A stretch of DNA of 64,000 nt from Nodosilinea sp. P-1105 (GCF_012911975.1 NZ_SMDQ01000011.1:58192-122191); one strand, 5' to 3'. Positions 17,811 to 25,658 are shown, counted from the first letter of the stretch. Program-made: numbers and translations. The notes: generated from the sequence alone by a model not told the origin.

Positions 17811-18021
17811 TTTAGTCGGCTTGCATCCCGGTCTATGTCTATGGTGCAGCCGTGGACCCTAGCTTATCGGCTAGTACCGAATCGATCTGGGACATCCTGA
17901 GCGGGTAACCCTCTCAATAACCGTGTAAAATCTTGTGGGTAACGTCCAGGTCAATGTTGTCTGGTGTTGATCAGGCATCTTCTCCGTTTGTAGTACCACC
18001 CAGCACCCACACCCTATAGCA

Positions 18022-19176
18022 ATGAGTGAATACAGCATTTTTACCTCCGAGTCCGTTTCCGAAGGTCATCCTGATAAAATGGCCGACCAGATATCTGATG
18101 CCGTATTAGACGCCATCCTGAAAGAAGACATTCAAGCCCGGGTAGCGGTGGAAACCTTGGTGAAAACGGGCATGGCTGTGATTGCGGGGGAAGTGCGCAC
18201 CAGCACCTATGTGGACTTAGAAGACATTGTCCGCGATGTGATCCTGGACATTGGTTATGACAGTTCGACGGTGGGGTTTGACGGCGCCTCTTGTGCGGTG
18301 CTGAATGCCATTGGTAAGCAGTCGTCAGACATTGCCATGGGGGTGGACGAAGCCGCCAATAAAGACCTGGGAGCAGGCGATCAAGGGCTGATGTTTGGCT
18401 ATGCCACTAACGAAACCGATACCCTGATGCCAGCCCCAATTTACTACGCCCATCGGTTGGTAGAGCGGCAAGCCCACCTGCGTAAGCATAAGGTACTGCC
18501 CTGGCTGCGCCCTGACGCTAAAAGTCAGATTACCCTGCGTTACCAGGATAACCAGCCAGTGGCCGTTGACGCCGTGGTGCTCTCGACCCAGCATGACCCC
18601 GACATTTCCCAAGCCGACATCCGCGAAGCGGTGATGGAGGAAATGATTAAACCTGTGCTGCCGGTGGATTGGCTCCATGCCGGTACCCAGTATCACATTA
18701 ATCCTACGGGGCAGTTTATTATTGGTGGCCCAGTCGGAGACTGTGGGTTAACTGGGCGCAAAATTATTGTGGATACCTATGGGGGGATGGCTCGCCACGG
18801 TGGTGGGGCCTTTTCGGGCAAAGACCCCTCGAAGGTGGATCGTTCAGCCGCCTATGCTGGTCGCTATGTGGCGAAAAACATCGTGGCGGCAGGGCTGGCC
18901 GATCGCTGCGAGATTCAAGTCTCCTATGCGATCGGGGTGGCCGAGCCCACATCGATTTCCATTAATACCTTTGGCACGGGCAAAATCGCTGACAGTGCGA
19001 TCGTGGCCCTGGTGCGTCAGCATTTTGATCTGCGACCCCAAGGGCTAATTGATATGCTGAATTTGCGCCGCCCCATCTATCGCCAAACAGCGGCCTATGG
19101 CCACTTTGGCCGCGAAATCCCCGATTTCACCTGGGAGACAACCGACAAGGTGGATGTGTTGAAAGGGGCCTTATAG
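18022..19176 (+). CDS. metK: S-adenosylmethionine synthase
   Basis: MetK makes S-adenosylmethionine from methionine and ATP. The 384-residue protein contains the signature motifs: [20 protein letters not shown] at the N terminus with the catalytic His, [16 protein letters not shown], and [19 protein letters not shown] with the P-loop-like glycine-rich segment. Its length equals that of the E. coli enzyme and is shorter than many cyanobacterial MetK proteins, which often exceed 410 residues. I inspected the 211-base leader after tRNA-Leu for a SAM riboswitch and recognised none. The gene is complete and stands immediately before the decayed defence region. Confidence 0.97.
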   Translation: MSEYSIFTSESVSEGHPDKMADQISDAVLDAILKEDIQARVAVETLVKTGMAVIAGEVRTSTYVDLEDIVRDVILDIGYDSSTVGFDGASCAVLNAIGKQSSDIAMGVDEAANKDLGAGDQGLMFGYATNETDTLMPAPIYYAHRLVERQAHLRKHKVLPWLRPDAKSQITLRYQDNQPVAVDAVVLSTQHDPDISQADIREAVMEEMIKPVLPVDWLHAGTQYHINPTGQFIIGGPVGDCGLTGRKIIVDTYGGMARHGGGAFSGKDPSKVDRSAAYAGRYVAKNIVAAGLADRCEIQVSYAIGVAEPTSISINTFGTGKIADSAIVALVRQHFDLRPQGLIDMLNLRRPIYRQTAAYGHFGREIPDFTWETTDKVDVLKGAL

Positions 19177-19482
19177 GCTGAACAGTGGCTATGATGGATA
19201 GCAGTTGTTTGTGTCTCAGGGCGTCTTGGTGACTCAGTCGTTTATCAAGGCAAGTCTCTAGGAGACGCCAACGCCGAACGTCAAGCCCTGGGCAATTGAT
19301 GGTCGGAGTATGAACGCAGTCGAGATCGAAGCAGCCGTTTCCCAGCTTAAATTACACCCCTATGCGGCAAACTCGAAACCCGCTACCGCTACTCCAACAC
19401 CCTCGGCTGGAACACCTTCCCCGTCCCCGAACTTACCGATCGCAACAAAGCCGACCTCACCCGCTGCAAGGAACGCCCGCCC

Positions 19483-19713
19483 ATGCTGTCCCTAGATCAA
19501 CTCATCGCCGAGGCCACCGCCTTACCCGCTGCCGACAAGACAATCCTGCTGGAAAAGCTCGTCGAGAGCATGGCCGGACAACTGGATCAGGATGTGTTGC
19601 GCGAGGGTATCCAAACTGCTCAGGCCCGTCTAGCCGAAATTGAGAGTGGCGCAGTCCAAACCATTCCCGGAGAGGTGGCTTTAGCCCAAGTCCGACAGCT
19701 CATCGAGCCATGA
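19483..19713 (+). CDS. Antitoxin of a type II toxin-antitoxin pair (addiction module component family)
   Basis: The 76-residue protein begins MLSLDQLIAEATALPAADK, the pattern of the small addiction-module component proteins that pair with RelE/ParE toxins. It is mostly helical, with an acidic C-terminal half. Its stop codon overlaps the start of the toxin gene in an ATGA at 19710-19713, which indicates translational coupling. Both reading frames are undamaged. The pair sits between two remnants of a decayed methyltransferase gene. The DNA-binding part would normally autoregulate the operon, but no operator was identified. Confidence 0.8.
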   Translation: MLSLDQLIAEATALPAADKTILLEKLVESMAGQLDQDVLREGIQTAQARLAEIESGAVQTIPGEVALAQVRQLIEP

Positions 19714-20000
19714 GGTATGAGTTTCACCCTGCCGCCCTGCAAGAATACGCCAAGGCGGTGCAGTTCTTTGCCCAATCCAACCAGCATCAGGCTTTCATTG
19801 ACACCATTGAAAATTCGATTTTTCGGATTGTGGGCGCACCCGAGCGTTGGCCAGTCGTGGAAGGGCAAATCCGCCGTTATTTAACCCCCAAGTTTGCCTA
19901 CGCTATTTTGTATCGTGTTTATGGCGATCGCATCGTCATTGTCGCAGTCATGAGTTGCCGTCGCGACCCAGACTACTGGAAAGATCGGCTGGAATCATAA
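19710..20000 (+). CDS. RelE/ParE family toxin
   Basis: This 96-residue protein has the RelE/ParE fold pattern. It opens MRYEFHPAALQEYAKAVQFF (strand plus helical hairpin), continues with FIDTIENSIFRIVGAPERWPVVEG, and ends with strands containing FAYAILYRVYGDRIVIVAVMSCRR, which carries the conserved aromatic and arginine positions. Proteins of this family either cut mRNA at the ribosome (RelE) or poison gyrase (ParE); which applies is not visible. It overlaps the antitoxin gene by four bases and is full length. Among the TA genes of this region it is the only toxin that looks undamaged. Confidence 0.85.
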   Translation: MRYEFHPAALQEYAKAVQFFAQSNQHQAFIDTIENSIFRIVGAPERWPVVEGQIRRYLTPKFAYAILYRVYGDRIVIVAVMSCRRDPDYWKDRLES

Positions 20001-20222
20001 AGTCCAACTTGCCCAAAGCACTGAAGCCATGCGGCTAGCGCGGGAGCACATCTACAGCGGTACTCCTTCGGAGTCGCTTCGCGATTTGCCTTGGGCAACG
20101 CTTCAAAAACGACACCGTTGGCGAAGCCTTCCCAGAGGGAAAACGGCTGGAAAAACTGTATGAGCTATATACCAAGATGACCAGCTAGACGTTTTCGTAT
20201 CCCACAGGATACGATTTTCCCT

Positions 20223-20513
20223 ATGATAGAGATTCGCCAGACCCAAACTTACCTAGATTGATTTGCCTCCCTGCGCGATCGTCAAGCCAAAGCACGTATT
20301 AATGTACGGATTCGGCGCTTATCAATGGGCAATCTGGGTGATGTAAAGCCCGTAGGGCAAGGCGTATCAGAACTACGGATTGACTATGGCCCAGGGTATC
20401 GAGTGTATTTCATTCAGCGAGGCGAGACCTTAGTCATCCTTTTGGCTGGAGGCGATAAAAAGACTCAAAAACGCGACATCAAAGCAGCTTTAGAACTAGC
20501 GAAAGAGTTATAG
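20223..20513 (+). pseudogene. RelE/HigB-like toxin with a nonsense codon at position 13
   Basis: One reading frame runs from the ATG at 20223 to the TAG ending at 20513 (96 codons), interrupted only by TGA at 20259-20261. Family members carry Trp at this position (YLDW followed by FASLRD), so a single TGG to TGA change explains the stop. The rest, including LSMGNLGDVKPVGQGVSELR and GYRVYFIQRGETLVILLAGGDKKTQKRDI, is well preserved. A downstream ATG at 20325 could only give 62 residues lacking the first helices. The toxin precedes its antitoxin, as in HigBA. The toxin is probably inactive. Confidence 0.85.
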
Positions 20514-20523
20514 GAGAGCCACG

Positions 20524-20826
20524 ATGACAAAACTGCAAACCTATCCTTGGGATGCCTCCGATCATCTAGACACCACGGAAGACATCATTGCCTATCTAGA
20601 AGCAGCACTAGAAGAGAACGACCCCAGTCTCGTAACGGCTGCATTAGGCGATATTGCGCGTTCTAAAGGAATGACCCAGATTGCCCAGGCAACTGGCTTA
20701 GGGCGCGAAAGTCTCTATAAAGCCCTCTCGATGGAAGGTAACCCAGAGTTTGTCACCGTGTTGAAGGTTTTGCGGGCTTTAGGCTTGCGTTTGCAAGTTG
20801 TTCCGGTTGCTGCCCAGGAGAGCTAA
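20524..20826 (+). CDS. HigA-like addiction module antidote protein
   Basis: The 100-residue antitoxin has the layout of the COG3636-type antidote proteins: an N-terminal YPWDASDHLDTTEDIIAYLE segment and an XRE-like helix-turn-helix (ALGDIARSKGMTQIAQATGLGRESLYKAL). A hydrophobic tail (FVTVLKVLRALGLRLQVVP) closes it. It follows the toxin frame by 10 bases and is intact, with a GGAG ribosome-binding site upstream (20513-20516). Since its toxin carries a stop codon, the antitoxin is now an orphan that could still bind DNA or other toxins; this last point is inference. Confidence 0.85.
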   Translation: MTKLQTYPWDASDHLDTTEDIIAYLEAALEENDPSLVTAALGDIARSKGMTQIAQATGLGRESLYKALSMEGNPEFVTVLKVLRALGLRLQVVPVAAQES

Positions 20827-20828
20827 CC

Positions 20829-21005
20829 ATGACATACGAATTGGCCGTGCATCAAAAACAACTTGCCACCGTCGCCCCTGTCCCAACCATTCCCTTCGGC
20901 ACTCTCACCGGACTGCACGGCATTGCCAAACAGCCTGGTACCGCCCCTCGCGATGAAGCGCTGCAAGCCGACTACACCGACTATCTGACGCAGAAATATC
21001 AGTAA
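20829..21005 (+). CDS. Small protein preceding a truncated PIN toxin, possible antitoxin
   Basis: An ORF of 58 codons starts at the ATG at 20829, two bases after the HigA-like stop. It ends nine bases before the GTG of a PIN-domain fragment. The sequence (MTYELAVHQKQL, then a Pro-rich middle and a C-terminal DYTDYLTQKYQ) matches no family that I recognise. Its position suggests the antitoxin of a VapBC-like pair, and its short length and lack of a clear DNA-binding motif may mean it is itself a deletion product. Confidence 0.45.
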   Translation: MTYELAVHQKQLATVAPVPTIPFGTLTGLHGIAKQPGTAPRDEALQADYTDYLTQKYQ

Positions 21006-21013
21006 ATCGCACC

Positions 21014-21106
21014 GTGAACATCCTCATTGATACCAATATCGTCCTCGATTTACTCCTAAAGCGGGAACCCTACGTTGAGGGGGCGATCGCATTAGCAGGA
21101 GAGTAG
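21014..21106 (+). pseudogene. N-terminal fragment of a PIN-domain (VapC-like) toxin
   Basis: The GTG at 21014 opens NILIDTNIVLDLLLKREPYV, the classic first strand and helix of PIN ribonucleases with the first catalytic Asp in the DTN triad. A TAG ends the frame after 30 codons (21104-21106), where intact proteins have about 130-140. No further PIN segment is recognisable downstream, so the remaining three acidic residues and the fold are gone. The fragment cannot be an active nuclease. Confidence 0.8.
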
Positions 21107-21152
21107 TCACTGCTAGCTAAATCAGCCATTCGCTACCCTCGAAGCAAGTCCT

Positions 21153-21347
21153 ATGACCGCTCCCAGCAACCCCAAGATTTACCACATTACCCACCTGGAC
21201 AATCTCACTGGCATTGCCACCACTGGGAGCCTAGTTTCCGATGCCAAGCGCATTGCGAGCGGGCTGTCCTGTTCACTCGTCAGAACGGCAGTGACCTCTG
21301 CTAGTCACCAGCCGACCGTATCAGTCAAACCAAGCTGGTATTACTAA
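21153..21347 (+). pseudogene. darT: DarT toxin remnant with an internal deletion
   Basis: The 64-residue ORF has the DarT (DUF4433) N terminus, KIYHITHLDNLTGIATTGSL and VSDAK, and ends in VSVKPSWYY, which resembles the usual DarT C terminus. About 140 residues that belong in between, including the ADP-ribosyltransferase active site, are missing. DarT attaches ADP-ribose to thymidine in single-stranded DNA. The DarG remnant follows 21 bases downstream. The assignment comes from memory of DarT sequences and from the DarG neighbour, which makes it considerably firmer. The product should be inactive. Confidence 0.78.
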
Positions 21348-21368
21348 GGTGAGAGGAGGCACCCGACC

Positions 21369-22154
21369 ATGATCAAGTTAACTCAAGGTGATATTCTCAA
21401 GGCTGTTGTGCAGCAGCACCACATTCAATCCATTGCCATTCCTCCCCTGGGCTGTGGTTTGGGCGGTTTGCACTGGGAAGACGTTAAGCCCGTCATCATT
21501 GAAGCCTTTCAAGCGGTTCCTGAGGTCAACGTCATCCTGTATGAACCCTCTGGACCGCCGCCTGCAACTGATATGGCAAAACCGCCCAAAATTCCCCACA
21601 TGACCGTAGGACGAGCCGCCTTACTTGGGCTAATGCGTCGCTATCTGGCCGCTGTAATGGATCCCACCATTACCCTGCTAGAAGTCCATAAGCTGATGTA
21701 CTTTATGCAAGAAGCAGGAGAACCCTTGCAGCTAAAGTATCAAAAGGCGCCCTATGGACCTTATGCCGAAAATCTACGCCACGTGCTTAACCATATTGAA
21801 GGGCACTTTATTAGTGGCTATGGCGATGCGGGCGATATTCCCGATAAACCCTTAGACCTCAAGCCCCACGCCTCTGAGCAAGCAGAAGCCTTTCTCACTC
21901 AGCATGAGGCGACTCGTCAGCGGTTTGACCAAGTGGCAGCCTTGATTAAAGGGTTTGAGACCACCTTCGGCATGGAACTGCTGTCTACGGTGCATTGGGT
22001 GGCGACTCACGAACACGCTGCGACCGCTGAAGAAGCAGTCGCCAAGGTGCATGCCTGGAATTCACGCAAGCGTATGTTTGAACCCCGCCATATCCATCTG
22101 GCTTGGGAACGGCTGCGTGAAGCTGGCTGGTTGTCATCCGCTAGCCCGCTCTGA
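21369..22154 (+). pseudogene. darG: DarG antitoxin with a deleted macrodomain core, C-terminal domain intact
   Basis: The 261-residue frame starts MIKLTQGDILK, the first strand of the DarG macrodomain. It then jumps to IQSIAIPPLGCGLGGLHWED, which normally lies some 90 residues later. The missing part holds the NTVNxxGVMGxGIAL-type catalytic loop that binds ADP-ribose. From residue 75 on, the DarG C-terminal domain is well kept (MTVGRAALLGLMRRYL, LLEVHKLMYFMQEAGEPL, YGPYAENLRHVLNHIEGHFI). In DarG the macrodomain removes ADP-ribose from DNA while the C-terminal domain binds the toxin. The gene retains a good AGGAGG at 21354-21359, so a truncated protein could be made, but glycohydrolase activity is not expected. 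Confidence 0.85.
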
Positions 22155-22165
22155 ATGCCACTTAG

Positions 22166-22279
22166 ACTCCGCTGGATGCCGTGGCCGAAACTGTCCTGCC
22201 CCCTGACGAAGACCTGGATGATGAAGCCCTGCTAGCTGCCACCGTTGGCTTCACCTCTCTAGAGGAGTTGTTAGGCTGA
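22166..22279 (+). other. Open frame without a start codon, probable gene remnant
   Basis: From 22166 to the TGA at 22277-22279 a frame of 37 acidic residues is open (DEDLDDEALLAATVGFTSLEELLG at its end). A TAG precedes it and no start codon is available. It looks like the C-terminal end of a lost gene that closes the decayed defence region. I do not recognise the family. Confidence 0.35.
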
Positions 22280-22352
22280 GTGCTGAGCTGTAGAACTCAA
22301 CAGTAGACCAGTGGTGGTTGAGCTCAATCGTTAGGTGCTTTTCCTACCGAAT

Positions 22353-23966
22353 TCAGGGGCTCTCCCCGGGTTTGGGGACAGGGCGCTCAAAAACCTGGGA
22401 TAGGATTGGGTCAGGCAAGGATTTCAAGTAGCCCTGCTGCACAAAGTCCGCATAGGTGGCGGTTTCGATCGCCACCAGGGTTTCCCGTCGCTGTTGTCGT
22501 AGATAATCAGCGAGCTGCGGATAGGTCTGTTGTAGGGTATCCAGCTGCCGCTGACTTTGCTCCAGTTGGGTTTTGACAAACTCCAGCTCTGGGCCAACGG
22601 CTTGGGGATCGCCACTGGCAGCAATTGGGGGCTGGGTCAGATGGTCGAGCACCTGTTGGAGAGCCGTGCGGCGGGCCAGCAGCTGCAAGTACTGGGTATG
22701 GATTTGCTGATCTTCCAGCAAATTCAGCCGGTCCATTAAGGGCTTGGTGGTAAGGCCCTGGACGAGCAGGGTAAACAGCACCACCCCAAAGGAGTTAGAG
22801 ATGATTTGTTGGCGATCGCTGACCAGAGCTGGAATGCTCAAAGCCAGGGCGATCGCCACCGACCCCCGCAGCCCCACCCACCACAGCACCGTTTGCTCAG
22901 CCCAGGGAATGGGGTTGCCGGTCACCCAGCCACTCAGGGCACTAAAGCCATAGATGGCCACCGCTCGAGATAGGACAACTGCCGCGATCGCCACCAGGCT
23001 GGTATCAATGTGCTCAATAAAGTAGGGGAACAGCACCTGATCCCCCAGCAGTAGAAACACAATCGAGTTGACCAGAAAGATGGTGAACTCCCAAAACTCC
23101 ACCATCGTGGCCCGCTTTTCGGGACGCCGGCCAGGCTCTAAACTCAGGTTGCCGATCACCAACCCCGCCGAAACCACAGCAATCACCCCAGAGCCCCCCA
23201 AGTCTTCGGCCAACAGGTAGGCCCCATAGGCGGTCACCAGGCTGAGGGATTGTTCTACCCAGGCCAGGTCATAGCGCTGGGTCAACAGCGCCACCGCCGT
23301 ACCAATGCCAATGCCCACCCCCAAGCCAATGGCGCTAACCACCAAAAATTGCAGCAGGGTGGTGGTCACATCAATCGGCTGCGGGTCAATCGCCTGTTCT
23401 AACAACACGCTAAAGGCGACGACGGCAGCCCCGTCGTTTAACAGACTTTCCCCTTCTAACAGCGTGGTCAGGCGACGCCCAGCCCCCACTTCCCGAAATA
23501 CCCCCAACACCGAGGCCGAATCAGTGGCGGCCAGGCAAGCCCCCGTCAGCAGAGCGGTGGTCCAGGACACCTGCATCCATTGATGTAGCGCCCAACCAAT
23601 GCCCAGAATCGACACCGGCACGCTGCCGATGGCAAACAGGCTGCTGGGCACCAGTTCCTGCCGCAAATCCGGCCACTTCATCTTCCAGGCGGCTTCAAAC
23701 AGAATTGGCGGCAGAAACACCAGCAAAATCATGCCTGGCGACAGGTCAATCAGCCGCACATCCACCAGGGCCAGGCCCAGGCCTACCAGCAGCAACAGCA
23801 GGGTGTAGGGCACCTGGCGCAGGGGAGCAAAAATGCGCGGCAGACTGGCAGCACTCAGGGCCACCAGCAACACTGGCAAAAATGCCTTCAGGTTACGCTC
23901 GATCGCCAGATCGGTGGCATCGGTCAACAGGCTCATGAGCACAGGGCTAGGGGCAAGGGTCAACAC
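22353..23966 (-). CDS. CPA1-type Na+/H+ antiporter
   Basis: The 537-residue membrane protein has roughly twelve hydrophobic helices followed by a C-terminal cytoplasmic tail of about 110 residues rich in Gln and Leu, possibly coiled coil. The core motifs of the CPA1 family are recognisable: FLPPILFEAAW, GACLAATDSASV with the membrane-embedded Asp, and LLEGESLLNDGAAVV, with the conserved ND. It exchanges Na+ or K+ for protons across the plasma or thylakoid membrane. It is the last gene of a same-strand run: an MFS transporter, then a small membrane protein 57 bases later, then this gene after only 13 bases. The reading frame is intact. Confidence 0.93.
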   Translation of the reverse strand: MLTLAPSPVLMSLLTDATDLAIERNLKAFLPVLLVALSAASLPRIFAPLRQVPYTLLLLLVGLGLALVDVRLIDLSPGMILLVFLPPILFEAAWKMKWPDLRQELVPSSLFAIGSVPVSILGIGWALHQWMQVSWTTALLTGACLAATDSASVLGVFREVGAGRRLTTLLEGESLLNDGAAVVAFSVLLEQAIDPQPIDVTTTLLQFLVVSAIGLGVGIGIGTAVALLTQRYDLAWVEQSLSLVTAYGAYLLAEDLGGSGVIAVVSAGLVIGNLSLEPGRRPEKRATMVEFWEFTIFLVNSIVFLLLGDQVLFPYFIEHIDTSLVAIAAVVLSRAVAIYGFSALSGWVTGNPIPWAEQTVLWWVGLRGSVAIALALSIPALVSDRQQIISNSFGVVLFTLLVQGLTTKPLMDRLNLLEDQQIHTQYLQLLARRTALQQVLDHLTQPPIAASGDPQAVGPELEFVKTQLEQSQRQLDTLQQTYPQLADYLRQQRRETLVAIETATYADFVQQGYLKSLPDPILSQVFERPVPKPGESP

Positions 23967-23979
23967 AGCAGGCCCGTCC

Positions 23980-24222
23980 TCACCCTAGGCTTTGAAACAA
24001 GCGAGTGGCCATCTGGGGCAGGTGACTGATCTCAAACCAGAGCTGTTTGGGGGCAATACCAAAGCCATATTGCAGCACCAGCACAATGGCGACAATGCCC
24101 AGTAGCGATCGCCACCCCAGGTTCAGCACCTGGAACAGCAGCCTTGAGGCCAAAACAACCACCGCGATCGCTGCGACTAGCAGCACCAGCTGGGAGTCAG
24201 CCGAGCCAAACAAAGTGTCCAT
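23980..24222 (-). CDS. Small two-helix membrane protein with a GxxPxxLW motif
   Basis: The 80-residue protein has two hydrophobic segments (LVLLVAAIAVVVLASRLLF and SLLGIVAIVLVLQYGFGI) followed by APKQLWFEI and an amphipathic tail. Its architecture and the G-I/V-xP-xxLW end of helix 2 resemble the 66-residue protein at 35528-35728, so the two may be paralogues. The function is unknown. It ends 13 bases upstream of the antiporter start and starts 57 bases downstream of the MFS gene, which suggests co-transcription with both. Confidence 0.65.
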   Translation of the reverse strand: MDTLFGSADSQLVLLVAAIAVVVLASRLLFQVLNLGWRSLLGIVAIVLVLQYGFGIAPKQLWFEISHLPQMATRLFQSLG

Positions 24223-24279
24223 AGGTTACCAACGCACCAGAAAAACAAGAACCAAAAGCTGTGGCCATAGTAGCAGGAG

Positions 24280-25542
24280 CTAAGATTCTGAAGGCTGTAT
24301 AGAAACCTGGGTATGCAGAGTTTCAAAGATCCAGAGCAGGACAATGCACACCGCCACGCTAGCCGCAACCCCCAGCCAAAACCGATGGGCTACCACGGGG
24401 GATTGATCCATCGCCCAGCCCCCCAGCAAAGGGCCAATAAAATAGCCCACCGTCCAACATTGCGAGCTAACCGCCACATAGGCCCCCCGGAGGGACGAGG
24501 GAGCCAGATCAGACACCGTGGCCACAAAAAATGGCTTGTAGGCCACCGACGCCAGAGACAGCAGGCATAGCGCCACGATCGCCCAAATAAACTGGGCCTC
24601 AGCGAACGTACCCGCCGCCCACAACAGGGCAAAGCCAGCCCCCCACAGCACCATACCCCCCATCAGCACAAAAATTCGCCGAAATGGCTTGAGGAAGCTG
24701 GTCGTCGGCAGCTGGAGCACCGCCCCAACCCCGATATAGCACCAGGTAAATAGGTTGGCTGTGCTACCGACCGACACCCCTGGAATCGGATCACTACCTG
24801 CCATAAAGTTGGTGAAATAGAGGGGAATCGTACTGGTAACCAGCGCCACATAGGTGGTGAAAAAAATATTGGCCAGCAAAAAAACCAGTAATGCTTTGTC
24901 TTTCAGGGCACTAATGAATCCCTGGGTGGACGTTTCCTGCTTCAGCTCCGGCTGATAGTCGTCTTTCATAGCCCCCTGCATTAGTAGCAAAAAGGCCAAG
25001 AACATCACCCCACAGCCCAGAAATAGAAGCTGAGGCGTCTGCTTGACAATGGCCAGCAGGGCACTGCCCCCCAATACCCCAAGGCCAACGCCAATATATT
25101 CTGACACCCCCATGACCGCAAACGCCTGACTGCGATCCTCCGGTGCGGTGGCATCCATCACCGCTGCACTCGAGGCCGTCCAGTAAAAGCCCAAACTAAT
25201 CCCTAGCACCAAACTGGCTACAATCAGCAGTCCCAGGTTGTGGGCCACCATCAAAATCCCCGAAACCACCATCCCCGACACCGCCGCCAAAGACAGCACG
25301 GTTCTGCGGCCAAACCGAGCCGCATCGGTCAGGGTACCCCCCAGAAAATGCCCCCCCACTTCCGTCACGGCGCACAGACTCAGGGCAAACCCCACCGAGG
25401 TAGCCGATAGCCCCATTTGGTTGACAAACAAGATCGGGATATAGAAGTTGATCAGACCATAGGCGACTTGAATCAAAAATCGCCCACCCGCCTGCACCGA
25501 CACCTGTCGATTAGCCACGTGAAAAATTGACGATACACTCAT
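24280..25542 (-). CDS. MFS family transporter
   Basis: This twelve-helix major facilitator has the loop 2-3 signature in modified form (GGTLTDAARFGRRTVLSL) and a central cytoplasmic loop around KDDYQPELKQE. The C-terminal half shows SDLAPSSLRGAYVAVSSQCW, a pattern common in drug/sugar-type facilitators (MdtH-like), but the substrate cannot be told. I use the internal ATG at 25542 (MSVSSIFHVANRQ). The frame extends 21 codons further upstream to 25605, with residues that look unlike a transporter start. It is the first gene of the MFS/small protein/antiporter run. Confidence 0.85.
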   Translation of the reverse strand: MSVSSIFHVANRQVSVQAGGRFLIQVAYGLINFYIPILFVNQMGLSATSVGFALSLCAVTEVGGHFLGGTLTDAARFGRRTVLSLAAVSGMVVSGILMVAHNLGLLIVASLVLGISLGFYWTASSAAVMDATAPEDRSQAFAVMGVSEYIGVGLGVLGGSALLAIVKQTPQLLFLGCGVMFLAFLLLMQGAMKDDYQPELKQETSTQGFISALKDKALLVFLLANIFFTTYVALVTSTIPLYFTNFMAGSDPIPGVSVGSTANLFTWCYIGVGAVLQLPTTSFLKPFRRIFVLMGGMVLWGAGFALLWAAGTFAEAQFIWAIVALCLLSLASVAYKPFFVATVSDLAPSSLRGAYVAVSSQCWTVGYFIGPLLGGWAMDQSPVVAHRFWLGVAASVAVCIVLLWIFETLHTQVSIQPSES

Positions 25543-25606
25543 GGATTCTGGGGATAAGGCAGCAATCTGCTGCTTTAAGTAGGTGGACAAAAATAAAGGG
25601 CTCAAC

Positions 25607-25658
25607 GTCGCTGGTTTCGACTTCGCTCAACCAGCGACGAGGCTTGAGCGGAGTCGAA
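25607..25658. repeat. Nested inverted repeat (TTGAGCGGAGTCGAA type)
   Basis: GTCGCTGGTT (25607-25616) and AACCAGCGAC (25629-25638) are perfect inverted arms around a 12-base loop. A second, overlapping pair is TTCGACTTCGCTCAA (25616-25630) and TTGAGCGGAGTCGAA (25644-25658), which match in 14 of 15 positions. The two hairpins are mutually exclusive. Sequences of this type are dispersed in many cyanobacterial genomes. It lies just upstream of the MFS gene. Confidence 0.8.

Larger units (their letters stand above)
19310..20188 (+). pseudogene. Gutted class IIS-like DNA methyltransferase gene, split by a toxin-antitoxin pair
   Basis: Three remnants of one gene are recognisable. MNAVEIEAAVSQL at 19310 is the usual start of large Eco57I/type IIS-like methyltransferases. 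From 19372 in another frame comes LETRYRYSNTLGWNTFPVPE and then LTDRNKADLTRC, a hallmark of their C-terminal target-recognition region. After an intervening TA operon, STEAMRLAREHIYSG (to about 20060) and finally QRFKNDT...RLEKLYELYTKMT up to the TAG at 20186 give the very C terminus. In intact family members these segments are contiguous near the end of a protein of roughly 900 residues or more. So the catalytic body is deleted and the tail is interrupted. The identification rests on remembered family sequence. Confidence 0.75.

Noticed and set aside
17811..18021. SAM riboswitch in the metK leader
   Set aside because: I could not recognise the conserved core or pseudoknot of any SAM riboswitch class; a covariance search would settle it.
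19310..19495. Annotation of this 61-codon frame as a small proline-rich protein
   Set aside because: The second half is a frameshifted reading of the conserved methyltransferase segment RYRYSNTLGWNTFPVP, so it is debris.
19176..22353. Prophage or integrative element
   Set aside because: No integrase, structural phage gene or attachment repeat is present. The nearby tRNA-Leu is separated by intact metK and has no duplicated end that I could find.
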